Made by a program: the position numbers and the translations under genes. A stretch of DNA of 37,488 nt from Acidobacteriaceae bacterium (GTDB taxonomy: Bacteria; Acidobacteriota; Terriglobia; Terriglobales; Acidobacteriaceae): positions 1 to 37,488 of the forward strand of contig JANXZS010000066.1 of the NCBI GenBank assembly GCA_025355385.1. The letters are read 5' to 3'. Shown piece by piece: positions 15,768 through 23,332 of the stretch. Position 1 is the stretch's first letter. The number at the start of each line of letters is the position of its first letter. Under the pieces are notes generated by a model that did not search any database, was not told the origin of the DNA, and saw nothing but the letters and a program-made list of their open reading frames with translations.

Positions 15768-17296
15768 AGAATGGGCCTAACCTTCAGCAAAAATACAATT
15801 AGTGCCATACAGGCTATCACCGACACCAGAACGGTTTGGATTGCCTTGATCCGCCCGCGCTGCAAATCCGCCCTACTTATGACTGGCGGAATCGTTCCCA
15901 AGATCGGAATCTTTAAAGGAAGCATTTCCCTCAACTCAGCTTCGGATTTTACCGAAGTGTTGATCGTATCGAGCCCGATCGTAACTCCGACTGAGAGCAG
16001 GAAAGCGAACAATACTGCTGCGGCCATCGCCGGAAGCCGCTTTGGTTTATAGGGTTTTTCCGGTGTCTTCGCTAAATCCAGGATCGTAAATCGCTCCGCC
16101 TGCTGCTTCCGTTCTAAGTCTTCTGACATTCCCGCCGAGAAAGTCTTGTCCAGAAGCGACTGATAGTTCTGCCTGGATGTTTCGTAATTTCGCGTCAGTT
16201 CCGCGAGCTGCGTTTCTAAGACCGGAACTGTCTCGACCTTGCTCTGGTACGACCCGATCTGTTGCTGCAGAGCAGCCTGTTGCTGTTTGCGGCTCTGCAG
16301 CTCTTTCGTGATCAGAGAGAGATGCACCCGGGTGTTCGCGTCATAGGAATCGGTAGAGCCCGCCACCGGTTCAGGGAGTACTGCCAGGCGGGAGTCGACG
16401 CTTTTTAATTGTTCCTTTACAGTCACCACGTCAGGATACGTTTCTGTGAACTGCCTTTTTAGATTCCAGAGTTCGCTCTCGAGGCGGGTCTTTTCCTGGA
16501 GCAATCGTCCTCGGTCGCTAAGTGAACCAGTGTCCCGCACTTCCGGAAATTTAAGCTCAGTCAACATTATTCGTTCAGAATCGAGTCGACTGATTGCGTC
16601 GATATTTGCCTGAACCTGAGACTGCAAACGATCCAGCGCTTGCAGGTTTCCAGTAAGCTGGTCGGGCGTGGCGCCCGAATGCCGCTGACGGAACGCTTGA
16701 AGTTGACCTTCCTGCTCTTCCAGACTCTTCTTCGCTTGTGCTAACTCGCTGGATAGAAACTGTGTGGTGCCGAGTGCCTGCTGTTGGCGCAGCTTTAGAT
16801 TCCAGTCGATAAAGCTCGCCGCAAGCTGGTTCGCAATCGGTGCAACCAGAGTCCGATCGTTATCTTCATAAGTAATGCTGAAGCTGCTCAACCCCTGTTC
16901 GGATCCCGTTTTCAGTTCGATATTAATTTTGGCGCGCATATAGTCCAGAACTTCCTCGCGTGACTTCTTCTTGCGTAGGGAAGCATAAAGATTGGTCTGG
17001 TTGATTATTTCCTGCAGCCTGGACGCACTTAGCACTTCTTGCGTCAAAGTGTTCAGGCGGGCATTCGGATCGGAGGTTATGGTAGACGCGACGTAGCGTT
17101 CAGGGATCCGCTGCGGATCTACCAGGATCGTGGTAGTTGCCCGGTAGACGTTGGGTAATAGCGAAACGGCCACGATTCCAAGAACAGCCATCAGGAGACC
17201 CGACACCCATACGGTAACCCAGTGCCTTCTCAATACCTCAAGGCTCCGTTTGACAAACGCCAGCGAGTTGTCCAAGCCCATCTGCTTTTGGTTCAT
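15764..17296 (-). CDS. Wzz/GNVR-type polysaccharide co-polymerase
   Basis: The 510-residue inner-membrane protein has one transmembrane helix near residues 22-46 (WVTVWVSGLLMAVLGIVAV) and another near the C-terminus (VLVSVIACMALIVFLL). The long periplasmic part between them has coiled-coil heptads (LAQAKKSLEEQEGQLQAF) and a GNVR-like stretch ending TRNYETSRQNYQSLLDK. A Pro-rich segment precedes the second helix region (KTPEKPYKPKRLP). Such proteins set chain length and link the inner-membrane machinery to the outer-membrane exporter. A further span near residues 420-440 (MAAAVLFAFLLSVGVTIGL) also looks hydrophobic, as in GumC/EpsF-like proteins. It starts 26 bp after the beta-barrel gene and overlaps the kinase gene. 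Confidence 0.9.
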   Translation of the reverse strand: MNQKQMGLDNSLAFVKRSLEVLRRHWVTVWVSGLLMAVLGIVAVSLLPNVYRATTTILVDPQRIPERYVASTITSDPNARLNTLTQEVLSASRLQEIINQTNLYASLRKKKSREEVLDYMRAKINIELKTGSEQGLSSFSITYEDNDRTLVAPIANQLAASFIDWNLKLRQQQALGTTQFLSSELAQAKKSLEEQEGQLQAFRQRHSGATPDQLTGNLQALDRLQSQVQANIDAISRLDSERIMLTELKFPEVRDTGSLSDRGRLLQEKTRLESELWNLKRQFTETYPDVVTVKEQLKSVDSRLAVLPEPVAGSTDSYDANTRVHLSLITKELQSRKQQQAALQQQIGSYQSKVETVPVLETQLAELTRNYETSRQNYQSLLDKTFSAGMSEDLERKQQAERFTILDLAKTPEKPYKPKRLPAMAAAVLFAFLLSVGVTIGLDTINTSVKSEAELREMLPLKIPILGTIPPVISRADLQRGRIKAIQTVLVSVIACMALIVFLLKVRPIL

Positions 17297-17322
17297 TTAT
17301 CTCCGACGTGACGCCATCCGTG

Positions 17323-18645
17323 TTATTTGAAAAGGTGGCCTGTATTTGGCGTCCAGATTAGTAAGAACATTGCGACGTCCCGGGAAAAGCTGCCGCCGCC
17401 AGTGTTTCCAGAGTATCGGCGGTAGGTAAGTGTCGAAAAACATTGATGCCCCAACTGACGGTTGAACGATCCCTCGAAGTACACCCCGTTATAGGATCCC
17501 GCTGTTGCCAAGGCAGCACTGTGAGAATATCCAAGGTCCAGGCCCAATGCGCCCGCGGACCCCACTTGGCGCTGGTAGCCGGCAGAAACATTGTCCTGCC
17601 AAAGTCCAGGGCCGAGATAGTTAGTGCCGAATTGGCGACTCGCGAGGGCGTAAACTTGCGATTTAGCTGACAATCTGGTGCTGAAAGCAGTATTGAATGC
17701 AAATCCCATTTGATTGCCGCAGGCAGCCGAATTCACCTGCGGGCCTCCACCGATTTGGAGAGATGTTCTCTCACGTACCATCCACTTCGCTTCAATTCCC
17801 CCACCAAGACTCGTGCAGTTGACAGATCCGTAGTCATAGTAAATGTCTCCGTATGCACCTAGTCCAAGTGTCGGAGACAGCCGTCGATCATAGCTCAACC
17901 GAGTGGAAGCTACACTGTTGTTCCCACCCAGGCCGCTGAAATGGGTGTACGAGTTCCCCACTTGCAAAGCAACTAGGTCTCGAGCAGACTTGGCATATTG
18001 GACCTCCATCCCACCCTCGATAGCTGTAACCTTCCCAGCGTCTCTCCGATAAGCGGCGGCATTAGGGCCGATCCCTGGAATCTCTCCGACCACAACACCT
18101 TGTGGAGGCACCAGCAGCCGCAACGAATCCTGGCCGTAGCTTGCATCCGCATCAAACTTCAATTGCCAGCGCTCGGTCAAAATTCCAGCCATTTGAGCGG
18201 AGGCCCGATTCAGGGTTTGGCTTGAGGATACGTTCGATCCGTAATTGCTAACAAATGTCGGGGCGTATTGGAGCAGAAACTGCCTTTTGCCGGTACTGCC
18301 CTGGATCCCCAGAAAGGGGCTAAGTGCGAGTAAGCCGGAAGGGTAACCTTTTTTCTCGTTTCGCTGATTACTGTCCCAGCCGGTGGTGAATGATCCCCCC
18401 AACAACATGCGCGACTTCCTCGTCCGGTCCAAAGCGATCAACCCACTCCCGTCCAGTGCCGGAGCGTATTGCGCCTGTACTCCCACACCCTCACCACTCT
18501 GCGCTTGTATCGGATCGGCAACGCTAGGGAGAGGAAGTTCCTCGGCGCTGCTTGGATCGCCGCTCGGATTCTGCGCCGGGAGATGCCCCGAAATCAGAAT
18601 TGAGAAACTCACCACGATCAGTCGAAAGTGATACTTGATTTTCAT
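17323..18645 (-). CDS. Outer-membrane beta-barrel, probable partner of the short OPX protein
   Basis: The product has 440 residues with a signal peptide (LIVVSFSILISGHLPAQ). From residue ~70 onward alternating polar/hydrophobic strands with aromatic ends predominate (for example FLLQYAPTFVSNYG, WQLKFDADASYGQD, SLQIGGGPQVNS), closing with VAMFLLIWTPNTGHLFK. I do not recognise a named family with certainty; outer-membrane barrels of this size occur beside OPX genes in myxobacterial EPS loci. The OPX stop codon TAG is followed directly by GTG and, nine bases later, by the ATG used here, so translation is probably coupled. It would complete the outer-membrane exit route for the polymer. Confidence 0.78.
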   Translation of the reverse strand: MKIKYHFRLIVVSFSILISGHLPAQNPSGDPSSAEELPLPSVADPIQAQSGEGVGVQAQYAPALDGSGLIALDRTRKSRMLLGGSFTTGWDSNQRNEKKGYPSGLLALSPFLGIQGSTGKRQFLLQYAPTFVSNYGSNVSSSQTLNRASAQMAGILTERWQLKFDADASYGQDSLRLLVPPQGVVVGEIPGIGPNAAAYRRDAGKVTAIEGGMEVQYAKSARDLVALQVGNSYTHFSGLGGNNSVASTRLSYDRRLSPTLGLGAYGDIYYDYGSVNCTSLGGGIEAKWMVRERTSLQIGGGPQVNSAACGNQMGFAFNTAFSTRLSAKSQVYALASRQFGTNYLGPGLWQDNVSAGYQRQVGSAGALGLDLGYSHSAALATAGSYNGVYFEGSFNRQLGHQCFSTLTYRRYSGNTGGGSFSRDVAMFLLIWTPNTGHLFK

Positions 18646-18654
18646 GACTCTCAC

Positions 18655-19314
18655 CTAAGGGACGACGACAGTATCGCCGGGCTGTAAGGTATAGTTCTGC
18701 TCACTATCCCCACGTATCACCTTGGAGTAGTTGAAGAGTAGTTTCTGAGTGTGACCATTGGTGGCGCGCAGTACATAGATGTTCTTGCGATTCGCAAATG
18801 TGCTCAACCCTCCCGCCTGGGCAATCATCTGAAGCACATTGACCGGAGCAACTAGCGGGTATCCGCCGGGCTTCGCAACCTGTCCCATCACATACACCTG
18901 GCGGCTGCGAATATCCACCACACTGACTGTCACCTCAGGGTTCACCATATAAGAGTTCAGTTTGGACCTGAGGGCCAGGGCCACCTGATTAGCCGTCATG
19001 CCCACCACGTGAACATCTCCTAGCAAGGGCAGCGAGACGAACCCGTCCGGTCCAACCGTCACCGTTTGTGAGAGATCATTATTCTTCCAAACATTTACAC
19101 GAATGACATCGGAGACACCCAGGGTGTATCGCGACCCTCCGCTCAGGAATTTCAGATCGGTATCCGCCTGCACAAAGGTGCTGGCATGGGTAGCGTTTGC
19201 CAACCGCGCCGAAGTCGATGCAGTGCCCGCGACTTCCTGGGCACGATTGCTGCTAGCCAGCATGCCGAATAGGATCAGAATGGAGAGTAAGCGAATTGGA
19301 CGATAACAAACCAT
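18655..19314 (-). CDS. Short Wza-like polysaccharide export protein (OPX) lacking the C-terminal helix
   Basis: The protein has 219 residues. After a signal peptide (LLSILILFGMLASSNRAQ) come a polysaccharide-export domain (YTLGVSDVIRVNVWKN to EVTVSVVDI) and one SLBB domain (VYVMGQVAKPGGYPL to NIYVLRATNG). It ends at LQPGDTVVVP, right after the SLBB fold. Wza has a further C-terminal amphipathic helix that forms the outer-membrane pore; that part is absent here. There is no lipobox cysteine. It would therefore form a periplasmic ring needing another protein to cross the outer membrane, and the next gene encodes a beta-barrel. I use the ATG at 19312-19314; a TTG 51 bases upstream lacks support. 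A sigma-54-like element lies just upstream. Confidence 0.88.
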   Translation of the reverse strand: MVCYRPIRLLSILILFGMLASSNRAQEVAGTASTSARLANATHASTFVQADTDLKFLSGGSRYTLGVSDVIRVNVWKNNDLSQTVTVGPDGFVSLPLLGDVHVVGMTANQVALALRSKLNSYMVNPEVTVSVVDIRSRQVYVMGQVAKPGGYPLVAPVNVLQMIAQAGGLSTFANRKNIYVLRATNGHTQKLLFNYSKVIRGDSEQNYTLQPGDTVVVP

Positions 19315-19333
19315 TGTGTGCAGTCGACGATCC

Positions 19334-19394
19334 TCGTACAGTGAGATAGGCACATCGAGTGCCAAACTTCGTACAGCGTGATTGGCACAGCGAG
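19334..19394. repeat. Imperfect 26-bp direct repeat upstream of the OPX gene
   Basis: The 26-bp units at 19334-19359 and 19369-19394 share 22 positions, both beginning TCGTACAG and ending CGAG around a GGCACA core. Their starts are 35 bp apart. The repeat sits 20-80 bp upstream of the OPX start codon and overlaps the sigma-54-like element, so it may be a binding site. Confidence 0.5.
19350..19364 (-). promoter_or_regulatory. Candidate sigma-54 promoter of the OPX gene
   Basis: On the minus strand TGGCAC, five bases, then GTGC places GG and GC exactly ten bases apart, as required for sigma-54 -24/-12 elements (consensus TGGCAC-N5-TTGC). The implied transcription start is about 24 bases before the OPX ATG. 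GGCAC-N5-GTGCC is also a small palindrome, so an operator is an alternative. Confidence 0.5.
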
Positions 19395-19549
19395 AAGCGC
19401 TTATAGAGCGTTTTAAACGGCGGCTCTCAAAATAAACCTACGATGGAGATCTCAGACCTTCTAAGAAGAATTGCAATCCGTTGCAGAGTTTGCAAATCTT
19501 TGCGCGCTAGGGCTCCCATAGTAAGTTCAAGACCCTGACACCTTAAAAG

Positions 19550-20944
19550 CTACCTCGCTCCTCGTCCAAAAAATACCACTTTGGCGGTTTCAAAGAGAAT
19601 CGCCAAATCTAGTACGCCAGACAGATATTTTATGTAGAAAAGGTCTAATTCAACCTTTCGCCACGCGTCCTCTGTGGTGGCTCCATACCCGTATTTGATC
19701 TGTGCCCACCCAGTGATTCCTGGGCGTACGGTATGCCGATACCCAAAATAGGGAATCTCTTCTTCGAGCATGTCGCAGAAGTATGGCTGCTCTGGTCGGG
19801 GGCCCACCACGCTCATGTCTCCGCGAAGAACATTAATGAACTGCGGCAACTCATCCAGTCGAACGGTTCGGATGAACTTGCCCACGCGTGTAATGCGCGG
19901 GTCCCGATCTCCCGTCCAGGAAGGTTTTTCATTCGGCGGGGCAGCCCGCATGGAACGAAACTTCAAAATCTTGAACACTCCACCATTCAATCCAACTCGC
20001 TCTTGCCTATAAAGGATGGGAAAGCCGTCCTCGAGGATAATGACAAGGGCTACCAGCACCATCAGCGGAGAGCTGAGTGCGAGCCCCAGCACGGCGATCA
20101 ACAAATCGCTGGCTCGCTTGGCAAATCGCAGAATCCAAGGCTTCCGGAATCCATTCGAAAAAATGAACCAACTGGGTGACAGATTTTCCAGGACGATCCT
20201 GCCCGTGAGACGCTCATACAGCGTGTACGGATCCTCGATTTGAATCCCCTTGAATTTCAATCGCATGAGCGCGCGAGTGGGCATTCCGCCACGCCGCTCT
20301 TTGAGCGAGACCACGATTCGGTCAATGCGGAGCTCTGTAGCAATCCGCTCTATATCCGCCACCGACCCAAGAATCGGCGCCGACAGATCGCCGCATTCCT
20401 GATTTTCTCTCTCGGATAGGGCGCCAATTACCTTGTAGTTGAATTCAGGCCGGCGCTGAATCTCACCGATGAGCTTGAGCCCCACTGTTCCAGAACCGGC
20501 GATCAGTACCCTTTCCATCCCATGAGTTCGTGACCCGAGCGACCTCAGGGATACCCGCCAGGTTACCATCATGATGATGATGAAGGGCGCCGCCATGATC
20601 GCGACTCCCTCGCCCGGACTCAGACTGGAATTGATCAGGTATGCCACGCCGAGGACCAGGAGGGCTACTCCCAGACCGCGCAATAACTTCACGCTGGTCT
20701 GGGCCACAGAGCGTATCAGTTGCAGATCATATAGATCGTGATAATAAAACGAGACCACACAAATCAAAACCACCACCAGCAACCGTGAGATGGTTGCTGG
20801 ATCCTTGATACAGCTCCATGCCAAACTCGTATCCGGGAGTCGTACCACTGTCGCGAAAAGTAACGCGAGGTAGATAAGTACACCCTCGCCGCCAACCAGC
20901 AGCAGGGTACTGCGAGGAATAGTCTGGCCACCTATCCTAGCCAT
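19550..20944 (-). CDS. Undecaprenyl-phosphate sugar-1-phosphate transferase (exosortase-associated EPS type)
   Basis: This enzyme starts EPS synthesis by moving a sugar-1-phosphate from a nucleotide sugar to undecaprenyl phosphate. The 464-residue protein has four N-terminal membrane helices, a Rossmann-like domain (VLIAGSGTVGLKLIGEI), a fifth membrane helix (VLGLALSSPLMVLVALVI) and the catalytic bacterial sugar-transferase domain: YRQERVGLNG, FKILKFRSM, RVGKFIRTVRLDELPQ, MSVVGPRPEQP and RPGITGWAQ. The arrangement and motifs match the sugar transferases found in PEP-CTERM/exosortase EPS loci. An AGGAGA ribosome site nine bases before the ATG at 20942-20944 decides the start against an upstream in-frame ATG at 21007. 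It follows the deacetylase gene after a 445-bp gap, so it may have its own promoter. Donor sugar: glucose or galactose are usual; not determinable here. Confidence 0.9.
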   Translation of the reverse strand: MARIGGQTIPRSTLLLVGGEGVLIYLALLFATVVRLPDTSLAWSCIKDPATISRLLVVVLICVVSFYYHDLYDLQLIRSVAQTSVKLLRGLGVALLVLGVAYLINSSLSPGEGVAIMAAPFIIIMMVTWRVSLRSLGSRTHGMERVLIAGSGTVGLKLIGEIQRRPEFNYKVIGALSERENQECGDLSAPILGSVADIERIATELRIDRIVVSLKERRGGMPTRALMRLKFKGIQIEDPYTLYERLTGRIVLENLSPSWFIFSNGFRKPWILRFAKRASDLLIAVLGLALSSPLMVLVALVIILEDGFPILYRQERVGLNGGVFKILKFRSMRAAPPNEKPSWTGDRDPRITRVGKFIRTVRLDELPQFINVLRGDMSVVGPRPEQPYFCDMLEEEIPYFGYRHTVRPGITGWAQIKYGYGATTEDAWRKVELDLFYIKYLSGVLDLAILFETAKVVFFGRGAR

Positions 20945-21389
20945 CGCGATCGATCTCTCCTGAATAAAAAATAAGAACGAAAATCCCCGGCCCCCAAGAC
21001 ATGGCATCTAAATCATTGGGTTTGCTGCTTCACACCACGCCCTGCTTCACCCAGATACCTTGACAGCACACGAATGGCCACTATTCTCCCGAAGGGTGGC
21101 GTGCGGCAGCAATAAACAACTTCTCCACTCCTGTCAAAGCACAAGATTCTTGTCACGTAAGAATTCCTGCGCCCTTGGGCCACCGGGGTCTGGGAATCTC
21201 CCTGGACTAGCCTGCGCACGATAATCGCTGAAGCAGTGGGACACGGACCCTCTTGTTGGGGACTTTGAAACAATCGCCGGCTGGGCACTAGGACTGGAGC
21301 AGAGCGTTTCCTGGTCTTGAGCAGTAATTCGAAATCGGGAGGAAGAATGAAAATGTGGCGGCTTACTGCCGACCACGCGCTATTGATCT
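20945..21389. other. Spacer between deacetylase and sugar-transferase genes
   Basis: This 445-bp spacer holds a candidate sigma-54 element at 21066-21080 and the AGGAGA ribosome site near 20954-20959. A minus-strand open frame across it (21013-21549) overlaps the deacetylase C-terminus out of frame and shows no family features, so it is not called as a gene. Confidence 0.45.
21066..21080 (-). promoter_or_regulatory. Candidate sigma-54 promoter of the sugar-transferase gene
   Basis: Minus-strand TGGCCATTCGTGTGC has GG and GC ten bases apart and shares the GTGC form of the -12 element with the OPX and deacetylase candidates. The implied start is ~110 bases before the ATG. On its own it is weak; its value is in the shared pattern. 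Confidence 0.35.
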
Positions 21390-22562
21390 CTAAGTCACGA
21401 CTTCGGCTCGAGCCCCTGCATTGCGGGCTCGGAATGGGAGAGGTACCCTGTCGGGCGTGAATGCTTCGGAGTAGACCGTGGCCATGGGAGCGAAGCGAAA
21501 CGTTTTCAAAAGATCGGCAAGCTTGATCCCCATCCCTGCCGTTCCCCACGTCTGACGAATGTTCGACAACCAGGGCAGGGCGAGATCCGGTTGACCTTGG
21601 TCAATTTCCCAGGGGTGCATGTATACCGTCCCAGGCTGACGTTCTTTCTCGTTCAAATGCCTGAGGCCCGCCACGCTGTAGCGGTATGGGAGAAGCCTCA
21701 AATACGCGCCGCCACCCACCGGAAGGTTCACTCCCAGCACGCGCCAGGTTGCCACCGGAATCTCCAGCAGGCGATTCTTGGCTACGTAATACGGATGCCG
21801 CGGGGCACTAGAATTCCCGTAAAAAGAGTGGCGAACGGGATTGACGCTCGAGTCATATTGAAAATCAAGTTCTGTCAAAACATCAAATGCCCACTCGATT
21901 CCGGGTGTGATCGAAAAGCATGGGGCCCGATAGCCTACAACCCGCGCTCCCGTTGCATCTTCAATGAGTTGTTTGGCCTTCAGCGTATCTTCGTAAAACG
22001 TCTTGCGGTCAAGCCTGAACACGGCACGGTGGAGATAGCTATGGCACCCAATTTCGTGTCCCCGCCTTGCCACTTCGCGCACCAGCGCTGGATATTTCTC
22101 AGCCACCCACCCCAGCACAAATACGGTCGCCCGCGTGTTGTGCTGATCGAGCAGATCAAGCAGGCGGGGAACACTTGAGTGAATCCGCGACGGCATGAGG
22201 TCCCATGATTGCAGACTGACTACCTGCGAGGCTACCTCGGTATGAAAATAGTCTTCCAGGTCAACACTGAACGCATTCGTGATCGTCGCAGTAGGATTTC
22301 TTGCTACGGCCGGAAGCGCGGGTCGCAATGGAAAGACGACGAGAGCCTTGACCGCCGGGGACTGCTCGGAACTTTTCTTTTCGTCCTTGCTCTTCATGAC
22401 AGCACTGATAAGCCAGCTAAACATGAGGCAAGTCGTTGCAGAGGACAAAAGACCTAAGCTTTCTGAGATTCCCGGAGTAAACAGGAGTCGCGCGTAGATT
22501 GCTGTCGCCACGCCACACGTGGCAGCCGCTACGCAGACCTCTTTACGACGACTAAGGCTCAT
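21390..22562 (-). CDS. XrtA-type polysaccharide deacetylase
   Basis: The protein has 390 residues. After one or two N-terminal membrane segments (to ~60) comes a NodB-type deacetylase domain: FSVDLEDYFH (metal Asp), HEIGCHSYLHR (metal His pair near 173-177), GYRAPCFSI and YDSSVNP. The C-terminal part (PVGGGAYLRLLPYRY, YMHPWEIDQGQPDL) matches the DUF3473-like extension of deacetylases in exosortase/PEP-CTERM EPS loci. It would remove N-acetyl groups from the polymer or its precursor in the periplasm. It is the first gene of the minus-strand row, and a candidate sigma-54 element lies 40 bp upstream. No exosortase gene is visible, although this subfamily is usually named for that association. 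Confidence 0.9.
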   Translation of the reverse strand: MSLSRRKEVCVAAATCGVATAIYARLLFTPGISESLGLLSSATTCLMFSWLISAVMKSKDEKKSSEQSPAVKALVVFPLRPALPAVARNPTATITNAFSVDLEDYFHTEVASQVVSLQSWDLMPSRIHSSVPRLLDLLDQHNTRATVFVLGWVAEKYPALVREVARRGHEIGCHSYLHRAVFRLDRKTFYEDTLKAKQLIEDATGARVVGYRAPCFSITPGIEWAFDVLTELDFQYDSSVNPVRHSFYGNSSAPRHPYYVAKNRLLEIPVATWRVLGVNLPVGGGAYLRLLPYRYSVAGLRHLNEKERQPGTVYMHPWEIDQGQPDLALPWLSNIRQTWGTAGMGIKLADLLKTFRFAPMATVYSEAFTPDRVPLPFRARNAGARAEVVT

Positions 22563-23332
22563 ACCCCTCCACCACCCCTGCTGCCATCCGCCCCCAAATA
22601 ATGCACGTGGGATTCCAAACAGGGGTGCATCATAAGGCTCTGTTTAAGAGGTTTTCGGAGAGAATTAGCATCTATTGCCGGAAGTACGGTGTGCAATAAG
22701 TTGCAGGGAATCACACAAGAACAGTACCTTGCACTGCCCATCTCACTCAGACAAAGTCCGGCAAATGTCCATTCTATTGTCGGGGACCGGACATGCCAGC
22801 GCAGTTGCCGTAGGCACTCCCCCTAGGAATCGAACTGAGGACAAATCGCCGATGCATCGCGAAATTCTCTCGCTCAGGCTGGACCGCCCTCGATTTCGAA
22901 AGAACAACGAAAACGTCGCACATCTGCAACTGAATGCGTAGGGTATCAGCGGTGAATTGAGTCACAAAACATAACAATCAAACAGTTGTAGTTACGGCCC
23001 TTTACGTGCTGCTCCTGAAGAATTAGGGGCTCTACTTATTCGTATCGCTGAGTTCCCGCACGGAAACTGCCACGCCATTGGGAATGTTTAGTTGAGGCCA
23101 TACGTTTCTCGCGGCCGCCGCAATCGTTTGGGCCAAATGTGGATGTGGCCGAGAACGTCTCGTCCGCAGCGGAAGGCAAGCTAAGCTTCATTACACTGTC
23201 AACGGTTCCCATGAAACGCCATTATGGGCTTCCGCACTCTTAAGTTTTAAGAGGATTAAGACCGGTACTTAATAGCGAATAGGACGCGAGCTCAGGGAAG
23301 TCTAGAGCGGCGCACCAAGGAAGTGAAGAGTC
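22563..23332. other. 770-bp divergent control region between the EPS row and the giant protein gene
   Basis: Besides the sigma-54-like element for the deacetylase, the region holds an inverted pair ATTGC...GCAAT at 22674-22698 and two nearby TTGCA words (22701 and 22729), about 70-125 bp upstream of that element, where an activator could bind. The other half, towards 23333, shows no convincing promoter. No gene is supported here. Confidence 0.4.
22603..22617 (-). promoter_or_regulatory. Candidate sigma-54 promoter of the deacetylase gene
   Basis: Minus-strand TGGAATCCCACGTGC (followed by A) has GG and GC exactly ten bases apart and GTGCA at the -12 position. The implied transcription start is about 30 bases before the ATG at 22562, a natural 5' leader length. 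Confidence 0.45.

Noticed and set aside
21013-21549. 178-residue minus-strand open frame between deacetylase and sugar transferase
   Set aside because: It overlaps the deacetylase C-terminus out of frame and shows no domain; coding potential looks like a shadow of a GC-rich gene.
23295-23308. GG-N10-GC match upstream of the giant protein gene
   Set aside because: The -24 context is AGGG and the -12 context GAGC, and the implied transcription start would fall on the ribosome site.
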